DNA from: JBFJKD01 sp041601945
GTDB lineage: Bacteria > Pseudomonadota > Gammaproteobacteria > Pseudomonadales > Porticoccaceae
Assembly: GCA_041601945.1 (NCBI GenBank)
Contig: JBFIHG010000004.1
Coordinates: 1 to 64,000 of the forward strand
Length of the DNA stretch: 64,000 nt
Direction: 5' to 3'
Shown here: in pieces, positions 35,298 through 43,691 of the stretch
How positions within the stretch are numbered: the first letter of the stretch is position 1
Layout: the number at the start of each line of letters is the position of its first letter
Notes under the pieces: model-generated
What the model was told of the DNA's origin: nothing
The model's input: only the letters and a program-made list of their open reading frames with translations
Database searches by the model: none
Translations under genes and position numbers: made by a program

Positions 35298-36380
35298 TTG
35301 ACTTCGGAAATTTTGATATTGCCTGGCGACGGTATTGGCCCGGAAATTATGGCGCAGGCGGTGGCGGTGCTGGAAGCGGTAGATCGCCGTTTTAAGCTGG
35401 GCTTGCAGTTGGTGGAAGGTCTGGTCGGTGGCGCTGCTATCAATGCCACTGGCGTGCCCTTGCCAGATACCACTTTGCACAAGGCACAGCGGGCCGATGC
35501 CATTCTGCTCGGTGCCGTGGGCGGTCCGCAATGGGATAATATTGAGCGCGCCCTGCGCCCGGAAAAGGGCTTGCTTGGACTGCGCTCCGGGCTGGAGCTG
35601 TTCGCCTATCTGCGCCCCGCAATACTCTATCCGCAACTGGTCAACGCCTCCTCGTTGAAGCCCGAAGTGGTCGGTGGGCTGGATATCCTGCTGGTGCGGG
35701 AATTGACCGGGGGTATCTATTTTGGCGAGCCGCGTGGTATTCGTACCCTGGCCAACGGCGAACGGCAGGGCTATAACACTTACGTGTACAGCGAGTCGGA
35801 AATTCGCCGCATTGGTCACGTCGCCTTTGCAGCTGCTCGCCAGCGGGGCAAGAAGCTGTGTTCGGTGGATAAAGCGAATGTGCTGGAGGTGACCATCCTG
35901 TGGCGCGAGGTGATGACCGAGTTGGCGGCGGAGTACCCCGATGTAGCTCTTAGCCATATGTATGTGGACAATGCGGCCATGCAACTAGTCAGGCAACCGA
36001 AACAGTTCGATGTGATCGTTACCGGTAATATGTTTGGCGATATTCTCTCCGATCAGGCGGCGATGCTGACCGGCTCCATTGGCATGCTGCCATCGGCGTC
36101 ACTGGACGCCAACGGTAAGGGCATGTACGAGCCGTGTCACGGCTCGGCGCCGGATATTGCGGGACAGAATGTCGCGAATCCCCTGGCAACTATTCTCTCC
36201 GTGGCCATGATGTTGCGCTACTCGCTGCAGCGGGACGATGTGGCGAGTGTCATTGAGCAGGCAGTGGGCGCGGCACTGGATCAGGGCTTGCGTACGCCGG
36301 ACATCGCCGGCTCGGACACCACGACCGTAGGCACCAGGGAGATGGGTGCGGCAGTACTGTCGAATCTGGCGATAAAGTGA
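35298..36380 (+). CDS. leuB: 3-isopropylmalate dehydrogenase
   Basis: Oxidatively decarboxylates 3-isopropylmalate with NAD to give the leucine precursor 2-oxoisocaproate. The 360 residues begin with ILILPGDGIGPEI and contain GPQWDN, the RELTGGIYFG substrate loop, VDKANVLE and the metal and NAD sites NMFGDILSDQAAM and HGSAPDIAGQN. The start is TTG, supported by GGAGAG six bases upstream (35287-35292); no in-frame ATG lies near. Last of the leuCDB group, with asd 54 bases on. Confidence 0.97.
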   Translation: MTSEILILPGDGIGPEIMAQAVAVLEAVDRRFKLGLQLVEGLVGGAAINATGVPLPDTTLHKAQRADAILLGAVGGPQWDNIERALRPEKGLLGLRSGLELFAYLRPAILYPQLVNASSLKPEVVGGLDILLVRELTGGIYFGEPRGIRTLANGERQGYNTYVYSESEIRRIGHVAFAAARQRGKKLCSVDKANVLEVTILWREVMTELAAEYPDVALSHMYVDNAAMQLVRQPKQFDVIVTGNMFGDILSDQAAMLTGSIGMLPSASLDANGKGMYEPCHGSAPDIAGQNVANPLATILSVAMMLRYSLQRDDVASVIEQAVGAALDQGLRTPDIAGSDTTTVGTREMGAAVLSNLAIK

Positions 36381-36434
36381 TCTGAGGGATAGAAATAAAT
36401 ATATCTTACAACATTAACAAAAGAATATAACTGT

Positions 36435-37553
36435 ATGAATAAAATAGGTTTTATTGGTTGGAGAGGCATGGTTGGTTCGGTGCTGTTGGCGCGTATGGAA
36501 GCGGAGCAGGACTTCGCCGAACTGGCGCGTAGGAACATCGAGCCGGTGTTTTTTACCACGTCCCAGATCGGTGAAACGGGCCCTCTTAAGGACACGGTTC
36601 TGCGGGACGCCCACGATCTGGAGGCGCTGACTGGCCTCGATGCCATCGTGACCTGTCAGGGCGGTGATTACACCAAGGCCATCTATCCGCGTCTGCGGGC
36701 ACAGGGTTGGCAGGGTTACTGGATAGATGCCGCCTCGTCGTTACGTATGGACGACGACGCATTGATCGTTCTCGACCCGGTCAATCTGACGGTTATCGAA
36801 GATGGTCTGGCGCGTGGCATCAAAAATTTTATCGGTGGCAATTGCACGGTCAGTTTGATGCTGATGGCCCTGGGTGGATTATTTAAACGGGGGCTGGTGG
36901 AGTGGGCCAGCGCCATGACCTATCAGGCGGCTTCCGGTGCGGGTGCGCAGAATATGCGTGAGCTAATCGCCCAGATGGGCGTGATACATGGCGCGGTAAG
37001 TGGTGAATTAAGGGATGTGGATTCCGCTATTCTCGAACTCGACCATAAAGTGGCATCAGTCATCCGCAGTGAACGAATGCCTGTCGAGCGCTTTGGTTAT
37101 CCCCTGGCGGGGAGTTTACTACCGTGGATTGATAGTGAGCTGGACAGTGGCCAGAGCCGGGAAGAGTGGAAGGGGCAGGCCGAGACCAATAAAATTCTGG
37201 GGCGCGAGCAGGACCCGATTCCATTCGATGGCATCTGCGTGCGAATTGGCGCGATGCGTAGTCACAGTCAGGCCCTGACCCTGAAGTTAACGCAGGATGT
37301 ACCTCTCGATGAAATCGAAGACATGCTGGCCGAGGCGAATTCCTGGGTGAAAGTAGTGCCTAATCATCGGGAGGATAGCCTGCGGGAGCTTAGCCCGGCT
37401 GCTGTGACCGGTACCATGACCGTTCCCGTGGGCCGTTTGCGCAAGATGAATATGGGCGCGAAGTATTTATCGGCGTTCACTGTGGGCGATCAGTTGTTAT
37501 GGGGCGCGGCCGAACCGTTGCGGCGTATGTTACGCATTTTGCTGGAGAAGTAA
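36435..37553 (+). CDS. asd: Aspartate-semialdehyde dehydrogenase
   Basis: NADPH-dependent reduction of aspartyl phosphate to aspartate semialdehyde, feeding lysine, diaminopimelate, methionine and threonine synthesis. The 372-residue protein opens with GFIGWRGMVGSVLLARM, the nucleotide-binding loop. It has the nucleophile Cys137 in IGGNCTVSLMLMA and the later RSERMPVERFGYPLAGSLLPWID segment of the gammaproteobacterial type. The stop TAA is followed at once by the TTG of the usg gene. Confidence 0.96.
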   Translation: MNKIGFIGWRGMVGSVLLARMEAEQDFAELARRNIEPVFFTTSQIGETGPLKDTVLRDAHDLEALTGLDAIVTCQGGDYTKAIYPRLRAQGWQGYWIDAASSLRMDDDALIVLDPVNLTVIEDGLARGIKNFIGGNCTVSLMLMALGGLFKRGLVEWASAMTYQAASGAGAQNMRELIAQMGVIHGAVSGELRDVDSAILELDHKVASVIRSERMPVERFGYPLAGSLLPWIDSELDSGQSREEWKGQAETNKILGREQDPIPFDGICVRIGAMRSHSQALTLKLTQDVPLDEIEDMLAEANSWVKVVPNHREDSLRELSPAAVTGTMTVPVGRLRKMNMGAKYLSAFTVGDQLLWGAAEPLRRMLRILLEK

Positions 37554-38609
37554 TTGGATACGGATAACGCACAAGACCCAGCGGGCAGCGCGGGGGTGGG
37601 TATTGCCGTGGTTGGCGCCACTGGCGCGGTGGGAGGGGCGATTCTGGAGCTGTTGGCAGAACGGGGCTTTACCAGGACGAGTATTCACCCCGTAGCCAGC
37701 GATGCTTCCAGTGGTGAAACGGTGATGTTTGGCAACAAACCGCTGTTGGTCGAAGGGATTTCCGAATTTGATTTTTCGCGGGTGGGGTTGGCGCTGTTTG
37801 CGGTCAACCCAGAGGTTTCCGCTGCCCACGTGGCGCGGGCCACAGAGTCGGGCTGCATCGTTATAGACGCCGGCGGACACTTTACGGATGACACAGAGAT
37901 TCCACTGGTGGTATATAACGTCAACCCCGAGGAATTGGCGGGGCACAGCGCACACAGTTTGGTGACTGTGCCCGGAGCGATAGCCACCCAGTTAGCGGCG
38001 GTGCTGGCGCCGATCCAGGCGGAGGTGGGCATCGCGAGTATCCATATCGCGACCTATCAGGCGGTGTCGGGCGCTGGTCGTGGCGGCATCACGGCGTTGG
38101 CCGGAGAAACCGCGGCCCTGCTTAACGGGCTGCCTCGGCCAAAGGGTGGAGTCTTTCCTCGGCAAATTGCGTTCAATTTATTGCCGTGCGTTGGTGCTCT
38201 TGACGAGCAGGGGCATTCTTCCGAAGAACTACAGGTGGTCCGCGAGACTCAGAGACTGCTGGGTGATACGTCGATTGGTATCAGCGTCACCTGTGTTCAG
38301 GTGCCGGTGTTCCATGGTCATGCGCTCGCCGTTCATCTGGAAACCCGCTATCCGCTCGACGTTAGCGACTTGCGCCAGCTATTAAAAAAAGCGCAAGGCG
38401 TGACCTTGGTAGATACCGGTGTAACACGCAAGTTTCCCACGCCGGTGGAGGACGCGGCCGGCGTGGATGGAGTGCTGGTCGGCAGATTGCGAGCCGATCA
38501 ATTCAACGAAAAAGGTATTAATTTGTGGATTGTGTCCGATAATTTACGAAACGGTGCTGCATTAAACAGCGTACGGCTTGCGGAAATGTTGATAAAATCT
38601 TATTTGTAA
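37554..38609 (+). CDS. usg: Asd-like protein lacking the catalytic cysteine (USG-1 type)
   Basis: A 351-residue paralogue of aspartate-semialdehyde dehydrogenase. The N-terminal nucleotide-binding loop VVGATGAVGGAILELL and the fold-defining TYQAVSGAGRGG are kept. However, the position of the active-site Cys (normally in an N-C-T/S motif) reads VPGAIATQ at about residues 139-146, with no Cys. This matches the USG-1 proteins that follow asd in Pseudomonas and are thought not to act as dehydrogenases. The TTG start directly abuts the asd stop and uses GGAGAAG at the end of asd, so translation is coupled. The role is unknown. Confidence 0.88.
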   Translation: MDTDNAQDPAGSAGVGIAVVGATGAVGGAILELLAERGFTRTSIHPVASDASSGETVMFGNKPLLVEGISEFDFSRVGLALFAVNPEVSAAHVARATESGCIVIDAGGHFTDDTEIPLVVYNVNPEELAGHSAHSLVTVPGAIATQLAAVLAPIQAEVGIASIHIATYQAVSGAGRGGITALAGETAALLNGLPRPKGGVFPRQIAFNLLPCVGALDEQGHSSEELQVVRETQRLLGDTSIGISVTCVQVPVFHGHALAVHLETRYPLDVSDLRQLLKKAQGVTLVDTGVTRKFPTPVEDAAGVDGVLVGRLRADQFNEKGINLWIVSDNLRNGAALNSVRLAEMLIKSYL

Positions 38610-38710
38610 TAAATACTTAGGCCTGTATATTACCGTGAGTTGTATGTTCAGCTAGTCGTGGTCGGGCAGGACAACAGTCAGTTTTGGGACAAGAAAAAAG
38701 GTAGAAGGAC

Positions 38711-41107
38711 ATGACGCTGCGAAAATTATCCTACTGGTTTGGCTTGGCTATATTAGCGACGTCCCAGTGGGCGTTGGCTCTGGGTCTGGGTGAAATTAAA
38801 CTTAATTCCGCGCTCAATGAACCCCTGGATGCTGAAATTCGCCTGCTTAATGTGGGCGGTCTCGGGGACACCGAAATTCTCGCCAGCCTGGCTTCGGAGA
38901 AAGATTTTAATCGAGCGGGTGTGGAGCGCGCATTTCACCTGGTGGATATACGTTTTAAGGTGGACGTCAGCAACTCGGCGGCGCCAGTGATCCGGATAAC
39001 TTCCCGCAAGCCGATTCGCGAACCCTATCTGGATTTCCTGCTGGACGTGCAGTGGTCTTCCGGGCGCTTGTTGCGCGAGTACACGGTGCTTCTCGATCTA
39101 CCGGTTTACGCCACGGACAAGCCCGTGGGAAAGTCCGTGGCCGCGGCGCAGAGCGCTTCGCGGCAGCCGATTCGGCCAGCACCCACTAGTGGCAGGACAA
39201 CTGGTGTAAACGGCACTTCGCAGGGTGGCGATATTTCCGGAAATTATCAGGTTCAGTCAGGAGACACTCTGTGGCAGATCGCCAATCGCGCCCGTCCGGG
39301 CAATGCGACGGTGCAGCAGGCGATCATCGCCATACACCAGTTGAATCCAGACGCGTTTATCGATGGCAATATCAATCTGCTGCGCAAAGGAGCGGTGTTG
39401 CGGATGCCCGATGCGTCGGAATTTGGTGCCACAGATCGCCGTCAGGCCGTGCAGATTGTCGCGGCGCAGACTCAGGAGTGGCGCGATACAACAAGTACTG
39501 GTCCGCAGCTCGACGCGTCCTCCCGTAGCGGTGTATTGGGAACCCGGTCGGCCTCTGATAACGGCCGCTTGCGCCTGTCCGCGCCGGGTACAGAGGACGC
39601 GGCAGGGTCAGATTCTGCCGCTGCAATTGGTGGTGAAGCCGGTCTGATCGGTGGTGGGTCGGTAGAGGCGTTGCAAAATGAGATTGCCATCGCCCGTGAA
39701 GAAGCGGATAAGACGCGCCGCGAGAACAATGAATTAAAGGCCCGGCTCGCCAATCTCGAAGAACAGCTGAAGTTAGCTCGCCTGGTAGAAATTGGCGATG
39801 ATGAATTACGCGCCGCACAACTGGCGGCAGGCGTGCATGCAACCACAGCGGACATGGATGGCGATGCAGCACAGCAGTCTGCGGCGGATGAATCGCTAGC
39901 AGGTGAGGCAAGGGAGCAGAGTGAGTTGGTCCCCGACCTCGCGAGCGAAGAGAGCGGCCCGAAGAGGCCAGAAGAATCCGCGGAGCAGCAGTTAACCAGT
40001 GATAAAGTTGCGCAATCTGAAATCGTCGAGGACGGTTTCTTTGAGACTATTAAGGGTTATCTGTTGGTGATAGCGGGGGTGGTTGGGTTTGTTGTCCTGG
40101 CCGTGTCCTATCTGGTGTACCGGCAACGCAACGCCGACCAGGATGACCATCTGGACACTACCGACTTTGGGCGACGTGTCGAGCCGGTGCGCAGCCGGGC
40201 GCGACCAGAACCTGCCGCTAGCGCCGTCGACGAAACGCCCGATATTACCTCGTTGGACGAAATAGATCTCGACGAGGAAGATATGCTTTTTGCATCCGAC
40301 GTGGAAGCGAACGACGCTGCGGAGCAGGCGCCCGACGAGCACGAGCAGGTTGACCCTCTGGGCGAAGCCGACATCTATCTATCCCTCGGTAACTATGCAG
40401 AAGCAGAGGCGGTTCTGAGTCAGGCTCTGGCGAAGGCGCCGGACGAAGGCAAACTGCATTTGAAAATGCTGGAACTGTTTACGGTGCAGGAAGATCTGGA
40501 GCGCTTCGACGCCCACTACCCAAATATTCGCCGCCTTAACGACCCAGGTCTGGCGGTGGAAGCGGCGAAACTGCGCGCCGAGCTGGCGGGTGATTCCGCA
40601 CCTGCTGAGCCGCATGATGAGTCTCTGTTGGAGGCGGATGAAACTGACGACAGCGCTGAATTGGAGTTTTCCCTGGACGAGGAAATCCTCGCTGCCGACC
40701 TGGATTTGCCCGAGGAAGAGAACGTCGAGGAGTTGGCTGGTGAGGATTTCGATATAGAGCTGGATCTGGAAACTGAACTGGCGGATATGCAACTGGGCGA
40801 TGCGCCAGGCGTGGCGCCAGTTGCAGACGTAACCAACGAACCGGCGGACGATGAGGAGTTAGAGATTGATCTGGAACGGCCAGTGGCGGATCTGGCGCCG
40901 GATTCGGCAGCGGATGAATTCGATTTAGGCAGCGATTTTGACCTGCTCGATAGCGGCGACGAAAGCGCAACGCAACTGGAGCTTGCCCAGGCGTACATTG
41001 ATATGGGCGACCCGGAAGGGGCGCGCGAAATTCTCGAGGAAGTGGTGGAGCGCGGCACCACGGAGCAACAGGACAAAGCTCGGGCCTTGATAAATTCTTT
41101 GGCCTGA
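38711..41107 (+). CDS. fimV: FimV, LysM-containing polar hub protein
   Basis: Inner-membrane hub for type IV pilus assembly and polar organisation in Pseudomonas; there it also acts through the cyclase CyaB. The 798 residues show a signal peptide (to Ala23), the FimV N-terminal domain (GLGEIKLNSALNEPLDAEI), and a LysM domain at about 178-233 (YQVQSGDTLWQIANRARPG). A coiled coil follows near 320-360, then one span at about 449-470 (LLVIAGVVGFVVLAVSYLVY), a long acidic cytoplasmic tail and the TPR-like FimV C-terminal domain at 755-798 (LELAQAYIDMGDPEGAREI). The AAGGA upstream supports ATG 38711. The CyaB-like cyclase in this same window is a natural candidate partner, though unlinked by operon. 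Confidence 0.95.
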   Translation: MTLRKLSYWFGLAILATSQWALALGLGEIKLNSALNEPLDAEIRLLNVGGLGDTEILASLASEKDFNRAGVERAFHLVDIRFKVDVSNSAAPVIRITSRKPIREPYLDFLLDVQWSSGRLLREYTVLLDLPVYATDKPVGKSVAAAQSASRQPIRPAPTSGRTTGVNGTSQGGDISGNYQVQSGDTLWQIANRARPGNATVQQAIIAIHQLNPDAFIDGNINLLRKGAVLRMPDASEFGATDRRQAVQIVAAQTQEWRDTTSTGPQLDASSRSGVLGTRSASDNGRLRLSAPGTEDAAGSDSAAAIGGEAGLIGGGSVEALQNEIAIAREEADKTRRENNELKARLANLEEQLKLARLVEIGDDELRAAQLAAGVHATTADMDGDAAQQSAADESLAGEAREQSELVPDLASEESGPKRPEESAEQQLTSDKVAQSEIVEDGFFETIKGYLLVIAGVVGFVVLAVSYLVYRQRNADQDDHLDTTDFGRRVEPVRSRARPEPAASAVDETPDITSLDEIDLDEEDMLFASDVEANDAAEQAPDEHEQVDPLGEADIYLSLGNYAEAEAVLSQALAKAPDEGKLHLKMLELFTVQEDLERFDAHYPNIRRLNDPGLAVEAAKLRAELAGDSAPAEPHDESLLEADETDDSAELEFSLDEEILAADLDLPEEENVEELAGEDFDIELDLETELADMQLGDAPGVAPVADVTNEPADDEELEIDLERPVADLAPDSAADEFDLGSDFDLLDSGDESATQLELAQAYIDMGDPEGAREILEEVVERGTTEQQDKARALINSLA

Positions 41108-41184
41108 AGTCGTTGCGACCGGACGAGTGGCAGTATCGTCGCAATAGCTTGATCCCCGAAAATCAAGATTTACCCTCGGGAGTG

Positions 41185-41979
41185 ATGCGTATTGCGGCTG
41201 CGGTTGAGTACGACGGTAGTGGTTTTTGTGGTTGGCAACGCCAAACCCACTGCGTCGGTGTCCAGCAAGTGGTGGAGGCAGCGCTATCATATGTCGCTGC
41301 AGAACCGGTCACCGCGGCCTGCGCGGGCCGCACAGATAGTGGCGTTCACGCCACCCATCAGATCATTCATTTTGATACCCGCGCCGAACGCAGTCCCCGC
41401 AATTGGATTTTAGGGGCGAATAGCCAGTTGCCCCACAGCGTGCGGCTGCATTGGGCGCAGCCGGTTAGTGCACAGTTTCACGCTCGTTTCAGCGCCATTT
41501 CTCGCACCTATCGCTACCTGATCAGTAACCAGACGCACCGCCCCGCACTGGGTCACAATGGACTGACCTGGGCAAAACATCCGTTAAATATTGGGCTGAT
41601 GCAGGCAGCGATTAAACCCTTGTTAGGGGAGCACGATTTTTCGGCGTTTCGCGGCGCGGGTTGTCAATCCTTGAGCGCGTTTCGCAACGTACAGCAGGTA
41701 GACATCGCGCAGCGTGGTAATCTGGTGGTTGTGCAAATCACTGCCAACGCCTTTTTACTACATATGGTACGCAATATCGTTGGTGCCTTAATGGTGGTCG
41801 GGCGGGGGGAGCGCCCCCCACAATGGATTGCCGAATTGTTGGTCGGTCGCGATCGCACCCGAAGTGCCGCCACCGCGCCCCCCAATGGGTTATACCTGGT
41901 GGCAGTTGGCTATCCGCCACAATTCGCTATTGCGAAACCGTCCCCGGACTCCGAGGCGCCGGGAAATCTGTTCGGTTAG
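41185..41979 (+). CDS. truA: tRNA pseudouridine(38-40) synthase
   Basis: Isomerises uridines 38, 39 and 40 in the anticodon arm of many tRNAs. The 264-residue protein has the catalytic Asp51 in CAGRTDSGVHA and the segments YDGSGFCGWQRQ, FHARFSAISRTYRYLI, FSAFRGAGCQS and NAFLLHMVRNIVGALM. The frame is open back to 41113, but ATG 41185 gives the normal N-terminus RIAAAVEYDGS and has GGGAG directly before it. Confidence 0.96.
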   Translation: MRIAAAVEYDGSGFCGWQRQTHCVGVQQVVEAALSYVAAEPVTAACAGRTDSGVHATHQIIHFDTRAERSPRNWILGANSQLPHSVRLHWAQPVSAQFHARFSAISRTYRYLISNQTHRPALGHNGLTWAKHPLNIGLMQAAIKPLLGEHDFSAFRGAGCQSLSAFRNVQQVDIAQRGNLVVVQITANAFLLHMVRNIVGALMVVGRGERPPQWIAELLVGRDRTRSAATAPPNGLYLVAVGYPPQFAIAKPSPDSEAPGNLFG

Positions 41980-42009
41980 CCGGTAGCGTTAGGTGCCGTT
42001 CTGTTTTTT

Positions 42010-42018
42010 TGCTAGAAT
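42010..42018 (+). promoter_or_regulatory. Possible -10 region of trpF
   Basis: TGCTAGAAT is an extended -10 (TGnTAGAAT) with TAGAAT at 42013-42018, just past the truA stop. A T-rich stretch lies upstream and no clear -35. Transcription would begin near 42025, which limits the trpF start codon to downstream positions. Confidence 0.4.
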
Positions 42019-42042
42019 TTAGCCCACCACGGGGGGCGTTGT

Positions 42043-42705
42043 ATCAATAGCAAAGTTGCGGCCAGCTCGGTTGCGAGAACGAGAATTAAAATATGCGGGA
42101 TAACCAGCGTTGCAGATGCTCTGGCCGCCGTGGGCGTCGGTGCTGACGCAATCGGGCTAGTGTTTTACCCTGGCAGTCCGCGCGCGATTGACCCAGGCTT
42201 GGCAGCAGATATTATCGCGGCAGTAGGGCCTTTTGTGACAACGGTGGGGCTGTTCGTCAATGCGGATGCAGCACAGGTAACCGAAACATTGGAGCGGTGT
42301 CCCCTGCAGGTATTGCAATTTCACGGTGATGAAGACCCCGAATACTGTGATCAATTTGGGCGCACCTATGTTAAGGCGGTGCGTATGGCCGATGAACTGG
42401 ACCCGGTAGTAGAAATGGGTCGTTTTGCCGCGGCGAGTGGGTTTGTGTTTGACGCCTGGCAACCCGATCAATACGGGGGCACCGGGCAAATATTTGACTG
42501 GCAGCGCCTGCACCAGATCAAGACCGGTGCGGTAGTAGTGGCTGGTGGGTTGGAACCCGGCAATGTCGCATCGGCGGTACGCACCCTGCGGCCCTATGCC
42601 GTGGATGTGAGCAGCGGTGTCGAGACGGCACCGGGGCGCAAGAGCGTGAAATTGATGGCGGAATTTATTGCGGCAGTGAAGTCTGCTGATGAACAGCGCC
42701 GCTAA
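42043..42705 (+). CDS. trpF: Phosphoribosylanthranilate isomerase with no conventional start codon
   Basis: Third step of tryptophan synthesis, a TIM-barrel enzyme. The essential N-terminal strand with the catalytic Cys (RIKICGIT) is encoded at 42082-42105, and the rest (DAIGLVFYPGSPRAID, LQFHGDEDPEYC, VFDAWQPDQYGGTG, AGGLEPGNV, VDVSSGVE) is intact. The general-acid Asp is in FDAW. The reading frame is open from 42016, yet no ATG, GTG or TTG lies in frame before GTG 42130, which would remove the catalytic strand. The start given (ATC 42043, after GGGGGG) is tentative; ATT 42085 is another option. A two-base shift near 42071-42080 would bring a TTG into frame directly before RTRIKICG, so a small insertion or sequencing error is possible. 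The identity is certain; the start is not. Confidence 0.85.
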   Translation: MNSKVAASSVARTRIKICGITSVADALAAVGVGADAIGLVFYPGSPRAIDPGLAADIIAAVGPFVTTVGLFVNADAAQVTETLERCPLQVLQFHGDEDPEYCDQFGRTYVKAVRMADELDPVVEMGRFAAASGFVFDAWQPDQYGGTGQIFDWQRLHQIKTGAVVVAGGLEPGNVASAVRTLRPYAVDVSSGVETAPGRKSVKLMAEFIAAVKSADEQRR

Positions 42706-42776
42706 TCGGTGCAGCATCTGACGCAGGTACCCACGCCGCATGGTAATTATATGATTGACAGCATCGGGAATTATTG

Positions 42777-43691
42777 ATGAGCTGGTTAAGTAAAATTCGG
42801 CCGACAGGGCTGGCGACACAGAGAAAAGATCGCACCAAAAGCGTACCCGAAGGTTTGTGGACCAAATGTCCGCGGTGTAGTGCGCCACTGTACCGACCGG
42901 AACTGGAGAGGAATCTCGACGTGTGCCCAAAATGTGACCACCATATACGGATTGGCGCGAGACGCAGACTGGACATATTTTTGGATGCGGAACATCGCCA
43001 GGAAATAGGTGCCGACATTGTCGCTGTTGACCGCCTGAAGTTTCGCGACACCAAAAAGTATAAAGATCGGCTATCTGCCGCACAAAAACTAACTGGTGAA
43101 AAGGACGCCCTCGTGGCTATCAGCGGGCAATTAAAAACCATGCCTGTGGTGGCGACCGCATTTGAATTTGCCTTTCACGGCGGTTCCATGGGTTACGCGG
43201 TCGGTGAAAAATTTACGCAGGCCGCTAAACATTGCCTGGAGCAACGCATACCTTTGGTGTGTTTTGCGGCGACCGGCGGAGCGCGTATGCAGGAGGCGCT
43301 GGTGTCGTTGATGCAAATGGCCAAAACCAGCGCCATTCTCGAGCGTCTCAGGCAGGAAGGTATTCCCTACATATCGATAATGACCGATCCGGTATACGGT
43401 GGCGTGTCAGCGAGTCTCGCCATGCTGGGGGATATTAATATTGCCGAGCCAGGTGCACGCGCCGGATTTGCCGGGCCCAATATTATTGAGCAAACGATTC
43501 GACAGAAGTTGCCAAAAGGATTTCAGCGCAGTGAGTTTTTACTCGAACATGGCGCGATTGATATGATCGTTTCCAGGGATAAACTGCGCAACACTGTCGC
43601 AAGTTTGCTAAGTAAGTTTACCCACCATCCCGAACCGGAATCCGGTGATCGCGAATCTGACTCCCGCGACAGTGACAGCGCTCCCACTTGA
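42777..43691 (+). CDS. accD: Acetyl-CoA carboxylase carboxyltransferase subunit beta
   Basis: Transfers the carboxyl group from biotin carrier protein to acetyl-CoA with AccA, the committed step of fatty acid synthesis. The 304-residue protein has the N-terminal zinc ribbon with Cys31, Cys34, Cys50 and Cys53 (CPRC and CPKC). The carboxyltransferase segments are GGSMGYAVGEKF, ATGGARMQEALVSLMQM, DPVYGGVSASLAMLGD and AGFAGPNIIEQTIRQ. ATG 42777 is preferred over the TTG one codon earlier. The end overlaps the start of folC. Confidence 0.96.
   Translation: MSWLSKIRPTGLATQRKDRTKSVPEGLWTKCPRCSAPLYRPELERNLDVCPKCDHHIRIGARRRLDIFLDAEHRQEIGADIVAVDRLKFRDTKKYKDRLSAAQKLTGEKDALVAISGQLKTMPVVATAFEFAFHGGSMGYAVGEKFTQAAKHCLEQRIPLVCFAATGGARMQEALVSLMQMAKTSAILERLRQEGIPYISIMTDPVYGGVSASLAMLGDINIAEPGARAGFAGPNIIEQTIRQKLPKGFQRSEFLLEHGAIDMIVSRDKLRNTVASLLSKFTHHPEPESGDRESDSRDSDSAPT

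Noticed and set aside
34953..35984. 343-codon minus-strand frame opposite leuD/leuB
   Set aside because: Antisense to two certain genes with no motif; a shadow frame.
40516..41166. Serine-rich 216-codon minus-strand frame opposite the fimV tail
   Set aside because: The Ser-rich composition is the reverse complement of the acidic Asp/Glu codons of FimV, so it is an artefact.
42130..42705. Shorter trpF beginning at the first conventional start, GTG 42130
   Set aside because: This would remove the catalytic Cys strand that is plainly encoded in frame just upstream.
42157..43083. 308-codon minus-strand frame opposite trpF and accD
   Set aside because: Covers two conserved genes in antisense and has no family features.
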